Shown: one piece after another, positions 8,801-16,474 of the stretch
Layout of the letters: each line of letters opens with the position of its first letter
Position numbering within the stretch: position 1 is the first letter of the stretch
Source of the DNA: RPRB01 sp035543115
GTDB lineage: Bacteria > Myxococcota > Myxococcia > Myxococcales > Myxococcaceae
NCBI GenBank assembly: GCA_035543115.1
Contig: DATKKF010000021.1
Location: forward strand, 1 to 64,000
Reading direction: 5' to 3'
Length of the DNA: 64,000 bases
Position numbers and translations under genes: made by a program
Notes under the pieces: model-generated
What the model was told of the DNA's origin: nothing
Seen by the model: the letters and a program-made list of their open reading frames with translations, nothing else
Database searches by the model: none

Positions 8801-8893
8801 CCACCGAGAGAGGCCATCCTGGCGGGAGGCGTCCGCTCCAGGGCTCTCCCGCTCGCTCCGGCCACCTCTCCGCCCCAGCTCGGCCTCTGGTGG
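8801..8893. repeat. Palindrome-ended 85-bp element, copy 1
   Basis: Core 8808-8892 is 85 bases and aligns without gaps to 10891-10975, about 80 percent identical by eye. Both ends are inverted repeats: AGAGGCC at the left and GGCCTCT at the right. In this copy the repeat extends to CCACC (one base bulge) on the left and GGTGG on the right. It encodes nothing. It fits a miniature inverted-repeat or REP-like element. It lies downstream of the S9A peptidase gene. Confidence 0.6.
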
Positions 8894-8977
8894 GTGCAGT
8901 CCGAGACTCGAGACGCGCCCCGCCTGCTCACGGGCCTCCGACTGGATGACCGTCGGCGGCAGTGAGCACCTCCTACC

Positions 8978-9577
8978 TCAGCGATGCCAGTGTCCGGCGT
9001 GGCCGTCACGGACAGCAGGATGCGCCGGTTGCCGCGCGAGCTCGTGCGGCGCCACGTAGTGCACGCGGGGCGCTGCCCAGCGTCCGCCCACCCAGTATCC
9101 GCGGGGCCCCCAGGTCGCGTACCTCGGCGCGAAGCCGTACCACCGTCCGAAGCCGCGGCCCCACCAGACGTAATGCGCGGTGCCGAAGACGAAGTAGGGC
9201 CGGGGGCCGAGCCCCCAGACCCACGGAGCCACCACCCAGCACCAGCCCACCGACGGGTAATAGACGTACATCTCGGGTGGCGACCCGCCGGTCGGGACGT
9301 ACGTGTCGGCCGCGTCGTACGGCATCCACACCCAGCCGTACTGGCCGGTGTAGACCCACTGGCCCGCCCCGGATTGCTGCGGCCCGACGGGTTCAGCGTC
9401 GGGCGTCACCTCCTGCACCTGTCCCGCGTTCGGAGGCGGGGGCGCCGGCGGAGGGGGCGGGGGAGCGCCGGTGGGCGCCGCCGTGGGAGGCTGCGCCTGG
9501 TCGGGGGGAGGCGTCTGCGCCAGGACCAGAAGGGGTGCGCAGACCAGGACCGGAATCAGCTTCATCGGATTCATCAT
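8978..9577 (-). CDS. Secreted Trp/Tyr-rich, proline-linker protein
   Basis: The 199-residue protein has a signal peptide (PMKLIPVLVCAPLLVLAQ), a Pro/Ala-rich spacer (about residues 20-65) and a region rich in Trp, Tyr and Gly with spaced motifs such as WVYTGQYGWVWMPY, GWCWVVAPW, YVWWGRGFGRWYG and GYWVGGRW. This resembles the YXWGXW-type repeat proteins of uncertain function that are exported by Gram-negative bacteria, but I would not assign it firmly. The start at 9577 includes two consecutive Met codons; the Met at 9565 is an alternative. No operon partner is seen. Confidence 0.6.
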   Translation of the reverse strand: MMNPMKLIPVLVCAPLLVLAQTPPPDQAQPPTAAPTGAPPPPPPAPPPPNAGQVQEVTPDAEPVGPQQSGAGQWVYTGQYGWVWMPYDAADTYVPTGGSPPEMYVYYPSVGWCWVVAPWVWGLGPRPYFVFGTAHYVWWGRGFGRWYGFAPRYATWGPRGYWVGGRWAAPRVHYVAPHELARQPAHPAVRDGHAGHWHR

Positions 9578-9867
9578 GCCATCGGTGTCGAACCCCGGAG
9601 CGGGCCAAACGGTAAGGCGGTCCGATGGCTTGGAAACCGGGCCCGAGCGCTCTGAGCGTGAAGGGCCGGGCAAGTGGGCGACATGACCCGCGGCCTCGAC
9701 CTCCGCCTTGGGTTGAGGGGTCGGCAGGACAGACGCACCTCCTGGCGCCTCCGCTGGCCTTCCTCCGCCGGGTGTCGGTGCTCGTCCCGCCGCCGAGGGC
9801 CAACCAGCGTCCGCGACTTCGCAGATGGGGTTCGTGGGTTGAGGACCCGTTCGCGGCGGGTGACCCG

Positions 9868-10005
9868 CCGCGCGCGCTTCCCCATGGTGTAGAACGTCTG
9901 CTCGCTGATGCCCATCTTCCGGCACAGGTCCGCGGCAGGCGTCCCCTCCTCGACCTGGCGGATGGCGTAGGCGATCTGATCCTCGGTGAACCGCGATTGT
10001 CCTCT
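9868..10005 (-). pseudogene. IS3-family transposase OrfA remnant
   Basis: The minus-strand translation SRFTEDQIAYAIRQVEEG, then CRKMGISEQTFYTMGKRAR, is the N-terminal helix-turn-helix of an IS3-family (IS407/IS51-like) OrfA, where FYTWKKKY would be expected after EQTF. The frame then leaves the family, and there is no OrfB next to it. No terminal repeats are visible. It is a decayed insertion sequence fragment about 46 codons long, back-to-back with a dehydrogenase tail fragment. Confidence 0.75.
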
Positions 10006-10054
10006 CCAGCGAGGCTCAACCGAACGAAATCCTCAAGTCGACTTCCGTCCAGTT

Positions 10055-10135
10055 TTTCGGGAGAAGGTCACCAACGCCCACGTGACTGGAGAGGTGCTGC
10101 ACGTGGACGGAGGTGCGCATGCCGGACGCTGGTGA
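10055..10135 (+). pseudogene. Short-chain dehydrogenase (SDR) C-terminal remnant
   Basis: The plus-strand frame ends with REKVTNAHVTGEVLHVDGG and then AHAGRW followed by TGA. The pattern VTGxVLxVDGGxHAGRW is the typical C-terminus of classical short-chain dehydrogenases. Nothing upstream continues the domain; an IS3 OrfA remnant lies about 50 bases away, so the rest was probably lost in a rearrangement. Confidence 0.65.
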
Positions 10136-10204
10136 GCCACGTGTGCACTGACTCTCTACAGCTTCAGGAATTCGCTCGCTGCTCGGCGTGGTGGGTTGCG
10201 CAAG

Positions 10205-10495
10205 TTACTTGGTGGGCGTCGCGTCGCTCGTCGCATGCTTCGGGGCATCCTCGGGCTTCCTTCGGGCAGCCCTCTTCGTTGCATCCGCGATTTCCGAGGC
10301 GGCCTTCTTGGTGGCGGTGGAGACGTCGCGCGCCATCTTCTTGCTCACTTCCGCTGTGTCGCGCGCCGCCTTTTTCGCCGCCCTCTTGGTGACACCAGCC
10401 GCCTTGTCGATCTTGTCGCCCACGGCCTTCATCGAGCCGTCAGCGAGGACGACGGTCCCCCTCATCAGCACGACGACGCACAGAAGGCTCCTCAT
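10205..10495 (-). CDS. Exported Lys/Ala-rich histone H1-like small protein
   Basis: The 96-residue product starts MRSLLCVVVLMRGTVVLADG, a plausible Sec signal peptide, and continues as one long amphipathic, Lys/Ala-rich helix with repeats of the type KKAARDTAEVSKKMARD and TKKAASEIADATKRAA, ending in a basic tail. Such composition is seen in histone H1-like and phasin/LEA-like proteins; none is specific enough to name. The ATG at 10495 has GAGGAA six bases upstream and places the signal peptide at the N-terminus, so it is preferred over 10519. The function is unknown. Confidence 0.6.
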   Translation of the reverse strand: MRSLLCVVVLMRGTVVLADGSMKAVGDKIDKAAGVTKRAAKKAARDTAEVSKKMARDVSTATKKAASEIADATKRAARRKPEDAPKHATSDATPTK

Positions 10496-10881
10496 CAGTG
10501 TTTCCTCAACGAGGAGCATATGACTCTCGAGACGCTTCTTGCTGTGGACGCGCGCCTCGCACCGCTGGCTCGCCTCACAGCCATCCCACTCCGGCTACCC
10601 TTCCCCACCCTGAGCACCCCAAGCATCCGACCGGGCTTGCCGCATCTCGGAGGCGAGCGCGATCCTCCGGAGTCCAGCCTGAGGTCCCGACCCGGTAGAT
10701 CGCGTTCTGCCTTGTCCGAGTGCCGAACAGGCCCTTCCCGAACGCACCCAGGAGGGTGCCGACGACCAGAACCACGCCGATCCCAACACGGTCCCGACGC
10801 CGCCGCGGAGCTTATCCCGGGCGTCCTCACCTTGCCCGCGCTGCGGAGGGACCCGCCGCGCCGTCACCGTCGTCCTTCGCT
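10496..10881. other. Intergenic, nothing recognised
   Basis: The stretch between the histone-like gene and the second copy of the palindromic element shows only compositionally biased open frames. No RNA gene or complete coding frame is visible. Confidence 0.35.
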
Positions 10882-10976
10882 CCACCACGCGAGAGGCCAT
10901 CCTCGCCCGAAGCATCCCTCCCGGCCCCTCCCCCCTCGCCCCGGCCACCTCCCCGCCCCAGCTCGGCCTCTGGTGA
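10882..10976. repeat. Palindrome-ended 85-bp element, copy 2
   Basis: Core 10891-10975 matches 8808-8892 over the same 85 bases with no gap. The two ends are the most conserved (left GAGAGGCCATCCT; right about 34 bases ending GGCCTCTGGTG), while the centre differs. The AGAGGCC/GGCCTCT inverted ends are retained. The element overlaps the 3' end of a broken gene fragment by a few bases, so it may have inserted into that gene. Confidence 0.6.
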
Positions 10977-11205
10977 TTTTCGCCGGGTAGACCCAACCTT
11001 CCGGGAGCGCTCCCCATCTCACGTTGAGCCCGACCGGATCCTTCTTGTCGGTAAAGGTGGCGACCGTCATGCCCGCGATGCGGTCGGTGGCGGCGTTCAG
11101 ATTGATGGTGAGGGAGTCACCGGCCTTCAGGTAGCCTTGATCACCATCTGGACCTGTCCGCCCGGGTCAGGCGGGCTGACCGTCACTTTGCTTCCGGGAT
11201 GGATA
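10972..11205 (-). pseudogene. Broken secreted-protein remnant
   Basis: The minus strand reads GSKVTVSPPDPGGQVQMVIK, then after a stop/frameshift LKAGDSLTINLNAATDRIAG, MTVATFTDKKDPVGLNV and LPEGWVYPAKITRG. The two pieces clearly belong to one protein, a beta-rich C-terminal domain of a secreted hypothetical family whose members have a PGDS motif followed by a D..DPV..AV..LPDGTSY segment. The 5' half is missing and the 3' end runs into a palindromic repeat element. It is a pseudogene; the original function is unknown. Confidence 0.5.
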
Positions 11206-11333
11206 CCTTTTTAAGGAGGGCACGGGCGGAGATGCATCGCCAGCGTGGCTCACCTTTCAATGCATGACGGGCTGCTCGCAGCGCCTGGAGCGCGGTCGGA
11301 GGAAATCACTCCTCCTCTGCTGCAGCGCAGTCT

Positions 11334-11909
11334 TCATCCCACCTTTTGAGCCACCCGTGCAGCACCGGTGTGGACCGTCGTGGCCAGCGCGATCTTCGCG
11401 ATGCCGGTCACGAGGATAGATGCACCGACGAGGGTCCCGACGGCCCAAACGCCGCTCGACGGCCACTTGGCGAGGATGAGCACGCCAACGGCAGCGCTGA
11501 ACACTGCGTCTGCGAGAAGCCAGCCCCACCCATCGATCGGCCGCAGTCGAAGTGCCTCAACCAGCGCCCCCACGCCGCGGACCACAAACAATGCTCCCAG
11601 CAAGAGCGTGAGACCCTCCAAGCCCCGGAGCGGGAAGGCCACCAGCATGATGCCTGCAACCCCGTACAGCGCCGCCAGGAGAATGCGCACGAAGAAGTTC
11701 CCGGCGGTTTGCGAACCGAACGCGTGGGCGAACTCGGCCACACCAGCGAAGATGAGTGCCCACCCGAGAAATACGGTGGTGATGGCTCCGGTCGCGAACG
11801 GATATGCGATGAGCAGGATGCCAAGAGCAGAAATCAGTACGCCCATGAAGATGCTCCAGGCCGAACTCTTCTTCACTCCACTTAGGATGGGTGTGTCCGT
11901 CGTTGCCAT
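11334..11909 (-). CDS. HdeD family (DUF308) membrane protein
   Basis: The 191-residue protein has six membrane helices with the internal duplication typical of HdeD: each repeat holds GxLxxxxGxxLIAYPF or ALYGVAGIMLVAFPLRGLEGLTLLLGALF-type segments with a Pro after a Phe/Tyr. In Escherichia coli HdeD is needed for acid resistance at high cell density; in other bacteria the role is not established. The ATG at 11909 follows GGGGAGGAG about ten bases upstream. The gene stands alone. Confidence 0.88.
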   Translation of the reverse strand: MATTDTPILSGVKKSSAWSIFMGVLISALGILLIAYPFATGAITTVFLGWALIFAGVAEFAHAFGSQTAGNFFVRILLAALYGVAGIMLVAFPLRGLEGLTLLLGALFVVRGVGALVEALRLRPIDGWGWLLADAVFSAAVGVLILAKWPSSGVWAVGTLVGASILVTGIAKIALATTVHTGAARVAQKVG

Positions 11910-11959
11910 GTGTTTGCTCCTCCCCGCTCCGGTGGCCTTCCCCCTGAGGAAGGCCGACC

Positions 11960-12091
11960 TTATGCCTCGGCTGCACGCTCGGCAACCAAGCGAACCGTCT
12001 CGCTTCGCAGATGGCGTCGCGCCAGATTCGAGTGGGCGTCGATCCGCTGGAAATCGAGATGGACGATGGCGATGGCTGAGTCAGCTGACAC
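11960..12091 (-). other. Short ORF of protein-like composition
   Basis: A GTG at 12091 opens 43 codons (including AIAIVHLDFQRIDAHSN and ETVRLVAERAAEA) ending in TAA. The adjoining frame upstream reads LTRAARELERAFRRRWLAG, so a frameshifted longer gene is possible. No family is recognised. Confidence 0.25.
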
Positions 12092-12203
12092 CGGCCAGCC
12101 AACGGCGCCGGAACGCCCGCTCCAGCTCGCGAGCGGCGCGAGTCAGGGGCGGACGACGGGTCGTGGAAGCGATGTTGATCGTGGGGCCCTTTAACCGCTC
12201 GAC

Positions 12204-12398
12204 GTGAAGGTGCCCACCGAGGACCTCTACTTCGTCCAGGAGGTCCTTAAGCCGGCCCTCGGCGTCTCCTACAACGCCAAGGCCGTCCGGGAGGTCCTCG
12301 TCCAGCTCCGAACCTGTTTCCGCCTCCCTCAGTACGTCGTCGACGTCCTCGAGGCGGAGATGAAGGCGAAGACGCTCAACATCCTCGCCCGTCCATGA
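12204..12398 (+). CDS. Small hypothetical protein
   Basis: A GTG opens 64 codons with balanced, protein-like composition, two probable helices (KAVREVLVQLRTCF and YVVDVLEAEMKAKTLNIL) and no membrane segment. No ribosome site is evident. It could be a small stand-alone protein or the end of a lost gene. The opposite strand is also open here, but its composition is less convincing. Confidence 0.35.
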   Translation: MKVPTEDLYFVQEVLKPALGVSYNAKAVREVLVQLRTCFRLPQYVVDVLEAEMKAKTLNILARP

Positions 12399-12597
12399 CC
12401 GGCTCGATCGGGCCGCGCTGCCGAGCGACTCGCGCTTGTCTGCGACCTCACCCCAGGAGCCGGACGGGGTGGCGCCGATCGCCGGTGAGCCGGAGCGGGG
12501 ACGAGCGTTTCGAGTCGCCGGCTCCGGACGAGGCCGACGACTCCGAACGCTGAGGGCCGGCCGCCGGCGCACGGAGGCCCGCGGACCGGCGAGCCTT

Positions 12598-13191
12598 TCA
12601 GTCCTGTGCCAGCTCGGCGAAGCCGCCGAACCACCCGGTGGGGGCGGACCCCGGGGCGTTGAGGTGCCCGCGCAGCTCCGTCCGGATGCGCACGCCGGGG
12701 CGGAGCAGCTCAGGGCAGGTCCAGCCCGCGGCCTTCGTCCCGCCCGGGCTCACCGTGTTGACGTTCAACACGGTGAAGCTGCCGGTGGAGGTGTCCAAGA
12801 TGACTTGCTGTTCCAGCCGGGAGGTCTGGACCAGGGTGCCGGTCCGGAACGTCTCGGGTGAGGCGAAGTCGCCGGGCGCCGGGGGCAGGTAGACGCTCGT
12901 TGTCCCGACGCGGTCGACGATCCGAAGCGGGCCGGTGGACGTCGTCCGGGTGGTCGTCGCCTCAGTGTAGAAGGTGAGGCTCCTTTCCGCGGCGGCGCAC
13001 GGCGAGCCGACGAGGTTCCCGAACTGTGCGGAGGCCGACGGTCCTCCGGCTCCGCCGTTGATGACCTGCCCGACGTATTCCCACAGAATGGCGGCTGCCG
13101 GATGCTCCGGACGGCCCGCGGCGAGCGCGGCGCCGGCCAGGGAGAGGAGGGCGGCGGCGGTGAGGAAGGTGCGGCCGAGGGTCTGTTTCAT
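12598..13191 (-). CDS. Secreted hypothetical protein
   Basis: The 197-residue product has a clear Sec signal peptide (LTAAALLSLAGAALAAG, cleavage after ALA) and a mature part rich in Thr, Ser and Gly with a strand-rich pattern (SLTFYTEATTTRTTSTG, SFTVLNVNTVSPGG). Two Cys are present, at about residue 65 and in WTCPELL. No family is recognised. The ATG at 13191 is preceded by GGAGACGTCCCC. It is transcribed divergently from the CadC-like regulator gene at 13306 across 114 bases, so it may be a target of that regulator. Confidence 0.6.
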   Translation of the reverse strand: MKQTLGRTFLTAAALLSLAGAALAAGRPEHPAAAILWEYVGQVINGGAGGPSASAQFGNLVGSPCAAAERSLTFYTEATTTRTTSTGPLRIVDRVGTTSVYLPPAPGDFASPETFRTGTLVQTSRLEQQVILDTSTGSFTVLNVNTVSPGGTKAAGWTCPELLRPGVRIRTELRGHLNAPGSAPTGWFGGFAELAQD

Positions 13192-13270
13192 GGGGACGTC
13201 TCCAGGGGTGCTGCGGGTGTCGAGTCCGAGGGGTACGGGAGCCGCGCGCAGGAGCCCATGGAGCGGGGCT

Positions 13271-13289
13271 GAGGACGGGATGAGGACGG
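13271..13289. promoter_or_regulatory. Direct repeat, candidate winged-helix operator
   Basis: GAGGACGG occurs at 13271-13278 and again at 13282-13289, a repeat spacing of 11 bases, within the divergent promoter region and 17 bases before the regulator start. OmpR/CadC-type winged helices commonly bind tandem direct repeats about one helical turn apart. The link is inference only. Confidence 0.25.
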
Positions 13290-13305
13290 CCTGGAGCCGC
13301 GCCAA

Positions 13306-15306
13306 GTGAGCGGAATGCCCGACCCAGAAGCGCCGGCCGGGTCGGGCCAGGTGCCGGTCGTGTACCGCTTCGGCGACTTCGAGCTGGACACCGGCCGGTA
13401 CGAGCTGCGCCGCGTTGGCGCCCCGGTGAAGGTCGAGAAGCTCCCCTTCGAGCTTCTCCGCCTCCTCTTGGAGCGCGGGGGACTGCTGGTCACCCGGGAG
13501 GAGATCGCCGCCCGGCTGTGGGACCGCACCCACGGGCTCGACATGGAGCAGGGAATCAACACCGCGGTGCGAAAGGCCCGTCAGGCGCTGGAACCGTCAC
13601 CGGAGCTGCTCGGGACCATCGTCGGGAAGGGATACCGGTTCGAGGCGGAGGTCACCCGGTCCGTGCCGCCGGCGGCGAGCAGGGTCAATGTCGTGGCCCC
13701 GGCCGTCCGCGGGACACCCGGGGCTGCTGCCCCGGCGGAGTCTCCGGCTGAGCCCGGGGCCCCGGAGCCGGGTGGCATCACCCCGGGTCGACCGGACACT
13801 GCCCCCGGGGCGGCAGCCGTCCCGGAGGCCTGGTCATCCGTGCGGAGGCGCCTCGGGCGCGCGCTCGGTCTCGGCGCGCTCCTCCTGCTCGCGGTGGGCG
13901 CGGTGGTGTGGAGCAACGCGCGCTCCCGGCCGGGGCCTTCCATCGCCGTGCTCCCGCTCGAGAACCTGTCCGGCCGGCCGGAGGAGATCTACCTCGCAGA
14001 CGGGCTGACCGATGCGCTCATCACCGAGCTCGCCCGCTTCCGGGGGCTGCGCGTGACCTCCCGGACCTCGGCGCTCCAGTACCGGGGCTCGAAGAAGCCG
14101 GCCCCGGAGATCGCCCGTGAACTCGGGGTGGAGACCCTGGTCGAGGGCTCGGTTGTTCGGCAGGGCGACCGGGTGCGCATCACCGCCCAGCTCATCGACG
14201 CGCGGCGCGACCGGCACCTCTGGGCCGAGTCGTACGAGCGGGATGTCAGGGACGTGCTGCGCCTCGAGGCCGAGGTGGCGCAGAACATCGCCCGCCGCGT
14301 TCGGGTCACGCTCTCGCCGGAGGATACACCTCAAATGGAGACGCACGGCAGCGTGGACCCGGTTGCCTTCGATGAGGCGATGCGCGGCCGCGCGCTCTGG
14401 GGCCAGCGCTCCGAGGCGTCACTCCGGGGTGCGGTCGAGCACTACCGGGCCGCGGTGGGCCGCGATCCTGGCTACGCCGCAGCCTGGTCGGGCCTGGCCG
14501 ACGCCTACTGCGCGCTCGGCTACACCGGCAACTTCCCGCCCTCGGACTCCTTCCCGATGGCGCGCGAGGCGGCGCTGCGTGCGCTCCAGCTCGACCCGCG
14601 CTCGGCCGAGGCCGAGGCTGCGCTGGCCTACACCCGGTTGTACTTCGAGTGGGACTGGGCGGGCGCCGAGTCGGGCTTCCAGCGTGCGCTCGGGCTCGAC
14701 TCGAGCTCCGCCACCGCGCACCACTGGTACAGCGTCTTCCTCACCGCGCGCGGTCGGTTCCACGAGGCGGCCCGGGAGATCGCCGAGGCGCGGCGGCTCG
14801 ACCCGCTCTCGCCGGCGATCGCCACCGACGTCGGCTTCGAGCTCTACTACGCGGGCAAGTACGCCCCGGCGATCGCCCAGCTGACGGAGGTAGCACGGAC
14901 CACCCCAGGCTTTCCCCTCGCCCACCTCTGGCTCGGTCGGATGTACGAGGCGCAGCGGGCGTGGTCGGCGGCGCTCGTCGAGTACGCCGAGGTGGACCGG
15001 ATACAGCCGGACTGGCCGGTGACGCTCGCCGCGATGGGCCACGCGCTGGGTGCCTCCGGCCGGAAGGACGAGGCGCGCGGGATCCTCACCCGGATGGAGC
15101 GGCTCTCGGCCTCCCGGTATGTCACACCGTACGGTGTTGCGCTGGTGCACGACGGACTGGGCGACGCGGATGGGGCGTTCCAGTGGCTCTCGCGCGCGGT
15201 GGACGAGCGGTCACACTGGCTGGTTTGGCTGTCGCTCGACCCGCGCTTCGCCGACCTCCGGGGAGATCCGCGCTTCGCAGCGGTCCTTCAGCGCATCGGC
15301 TGGTGA
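13306..15306 (+). CDS. CadC-like membrane regulator: wHTH, one TM, TolB-like domain, TPRs
   Basis: The 666-residue protein has an OmpR/CadC winged helix (about residues 20-105; FGDFELDTGRYELRR and IVGKGYRF are the family ends), a Pro/Ala-rich linker, one membrane helix (about 186-203), a TolB-like N-terminal domain region (about 207-345; IAVLPLENLSGRPEE, LVEGSVVRQGDRVRI, LWAESYERD) and TPR-type helices to the end. Such proteins sense extracytoplasmic conditions and bind DNA from the membrane without phosphorylation. The GTG at 13306 or ATG at 13315 could be the start. The divergent secreted-protein gene at 12598 is the natural first target to consider. Confidence 0.88.
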   Translation: MSGMPDPEAPAGSGQVPVVYRFGDFELDTGRYELRRVGAPVKVEKLPFELLRLLLERGGLLVTREEIAARLWDRTHGLDMEQGINTAVRKARQALEPSPELLGTIVGKGYRFEAEVTRSVPPAASRVNVVAPAVRGTPGAAAPAESPAEPGAPEPGGITPGRPDTAPGAAAVPEAWSSVRRRLGRALGLGALLLLAVGAVVWSNARSRPGPSIAVLPLENLSGRPEEIYLADGLTDALITELARFRGLRVTSRTSALQYRGSKKPAPEIARELGVETLVEGSVVRQGDRVRITAQLIDARRDRHLWAESYERDVRDVLRLEAEVAQNIARRVRVTLSPEDTPQMETHGSVDPVAFDEAMRGRALWGQRSEASLRGAVEHYRAAVGRDPGYAAAWSGLADAYCALGYTGNFPPSDSFPMAREAALRALQLDPRSAEAEAALAYTRLYFEWDWAGAESGFQRALGLDSSSATAHHWYSVFLTARGRFHEAAREIAEARRLDPLSPAIATDVGFELYYAGKYAPAIAQLTEVARTTPGFPLAHLWLGRMYEAQRAWSAALVEYAEVDRIQPDWPVTLAAMGHALGASGRKDEARGILTRMERLSASRYVTPYGVALVHDGLGDADGAFQWLSRAVDERSHWLVWLSLDPRFADLRGDPRFAAVLQRIGW

Positions 15307-15344
15307 GGCTCAGGCGGCCTTCGCCGGCCGAACGGCGGCGAGGG

Positions 15345-15832
15345 AAGACCGACGTGCACCATCCGGTTCAGCAGCGCCGACGACATCGGTTTTCCGATGG
15401 CGCTGTCTTGTGCCCGGTTCCCCGCGCCGACGACGATCGACCCTGCTGGCATCACGTAGTCGCCGACGCGCCGTTCGTGGATCAGGCCATAGAAGGATTT
15501 CTGGACCTCGTGAGAGCAGGCGTTCAGCTCGTCCAGGAAGAGGCAGTACGGCTCGTCGCGCGCGATCTGCATGGCGGACAGAAGCGGCTCTTGCCATCCA
15601 CGATCTGCGGAACGCCGAGCAGGTCCTCCGGGGCGAGCTGGCTGCCCAGGAGCGAGACGCAGGACAGCCCGACCTGGGCCGCGAATCGCTGCACGAGCGA
15701 GGACTTCCCCGTCCCGGGTGGGCCCCAGACAAAGACCGGCCGGCGCAGTGCGACGCGGAGGAGAAAGTCCGGGAGCTGTCGCTGGGTGACGGAGATGGGC
15801 GCGTTCACGTGGAGCCAACCGTCGGCAGTCAA
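15345..15832 (-). pseudogene. MoxR-type AAA+ ATPase, frameshifted and 3'-truncated
   Basis: The first frame (15832 to about 15590) holds an N-terminal helix region and Walker A GPPGTGKSS followed by APEDLLGVPQIVDGKS. The reading then shifts near 15585 into a second frame with MQIARDEPYCLFLDELNAC (Walker B with DELN), then SFYGLIHERRVGDYVMP and sensor 1 VVGAGNRAQDSA. After LLNRMVHVGL the homology stops, so the lid domain is lost. MoxR/YifB-like ATPases work with VWA-domain proteins; no such partner is present. The remains run convergently into the 3' end of the CadC-like gene. Confidence 0.8.
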
Positions 15833-16227
15833 GCACGACGGGCAAGCCCGGTCGATCCACGTCCGGGAACCGAAGTAGACCCCGGTGTCTGCACTTGCAG
15901 GGAAGGCCGACGAGTGTCCCGCCTCTGATGAGCGCCGTCCGAGGTTCCAGACTCACCCCCGCCTGACACCAGACCCCGGGACTGCTCTACCCTCGGCAGC
16001 GCTGAGCACCTCCGCCGAGCGACTCCTGGCTTCCTCGTCCTGCCCCCCGCTGGCCCGACGACAGGGCCCCAGCCCGTTGGATTCTGAGCGTTGGAGAAAA
16101 GCAGACCTGGAGCGATCAACGTTCACAGTCCATTGCGCTGACCTTTCAATTGACGGGGGTCAACGCATTCGGGTCGGCACGCCAGTAACCCAAAGGCCCT
16201 ACGAATCCGCGTGGATCCCGGCCCGCT
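15833..16227. other. Intergenic, nothing recognised
   Basis: No convincing open frame, RNA gene or repeat is visible in this 395-base stretch between the ATPase pseudogene and an ADP-ribosylglycohydrolase remnant. Confidence 0.35.
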
Positions 16228-16443
16228 TCACCACGACGGAAAGTCGCCCTCGTCGTCGAAACGCCCCCGTTCCTGCGGCCTGAGTTGACTCCAGAGGCTT
16301 CGGCCCATTCGCTCGACGACGTCTCGGAGCTCGAGCTGCGCGAGCCACTCCTCGGGGATGCCGCGCACGCCGTGGATCAGCCCGAGCAGGTTCCTGGGGT
16401 TCCGGCCGATGGACCCCGTGCTGTCCGAATCCCCGTGGTCTGA
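16228..16443 (-). pseudogene. ADP-ribosylglycohydrolase C-terminal remnant A
   Basis: The minus-strand frame reads HGDSDSTGSIG, LLGLIHGVRGIPEEWLAQLE, LRDVVERMGRSLW and ends FDDEGDFPSW plus TGA. GDSDSTGSI is the second metal-binding motif of the DraG/ADP-ribosylglycohydrolase family, which removes ADP-ribose from proteins using two Mg ions. The N-terminal part with the first metal motif is missing. The preserved tail is itself well formed. A second such tail fragment lies at 17150, on the other side of the SOUL gene. Confidence 0.75.
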
Positions 16444-16474
16444 CCCCCAGCAGGTCAGGGAACGTCGGTCGAGG

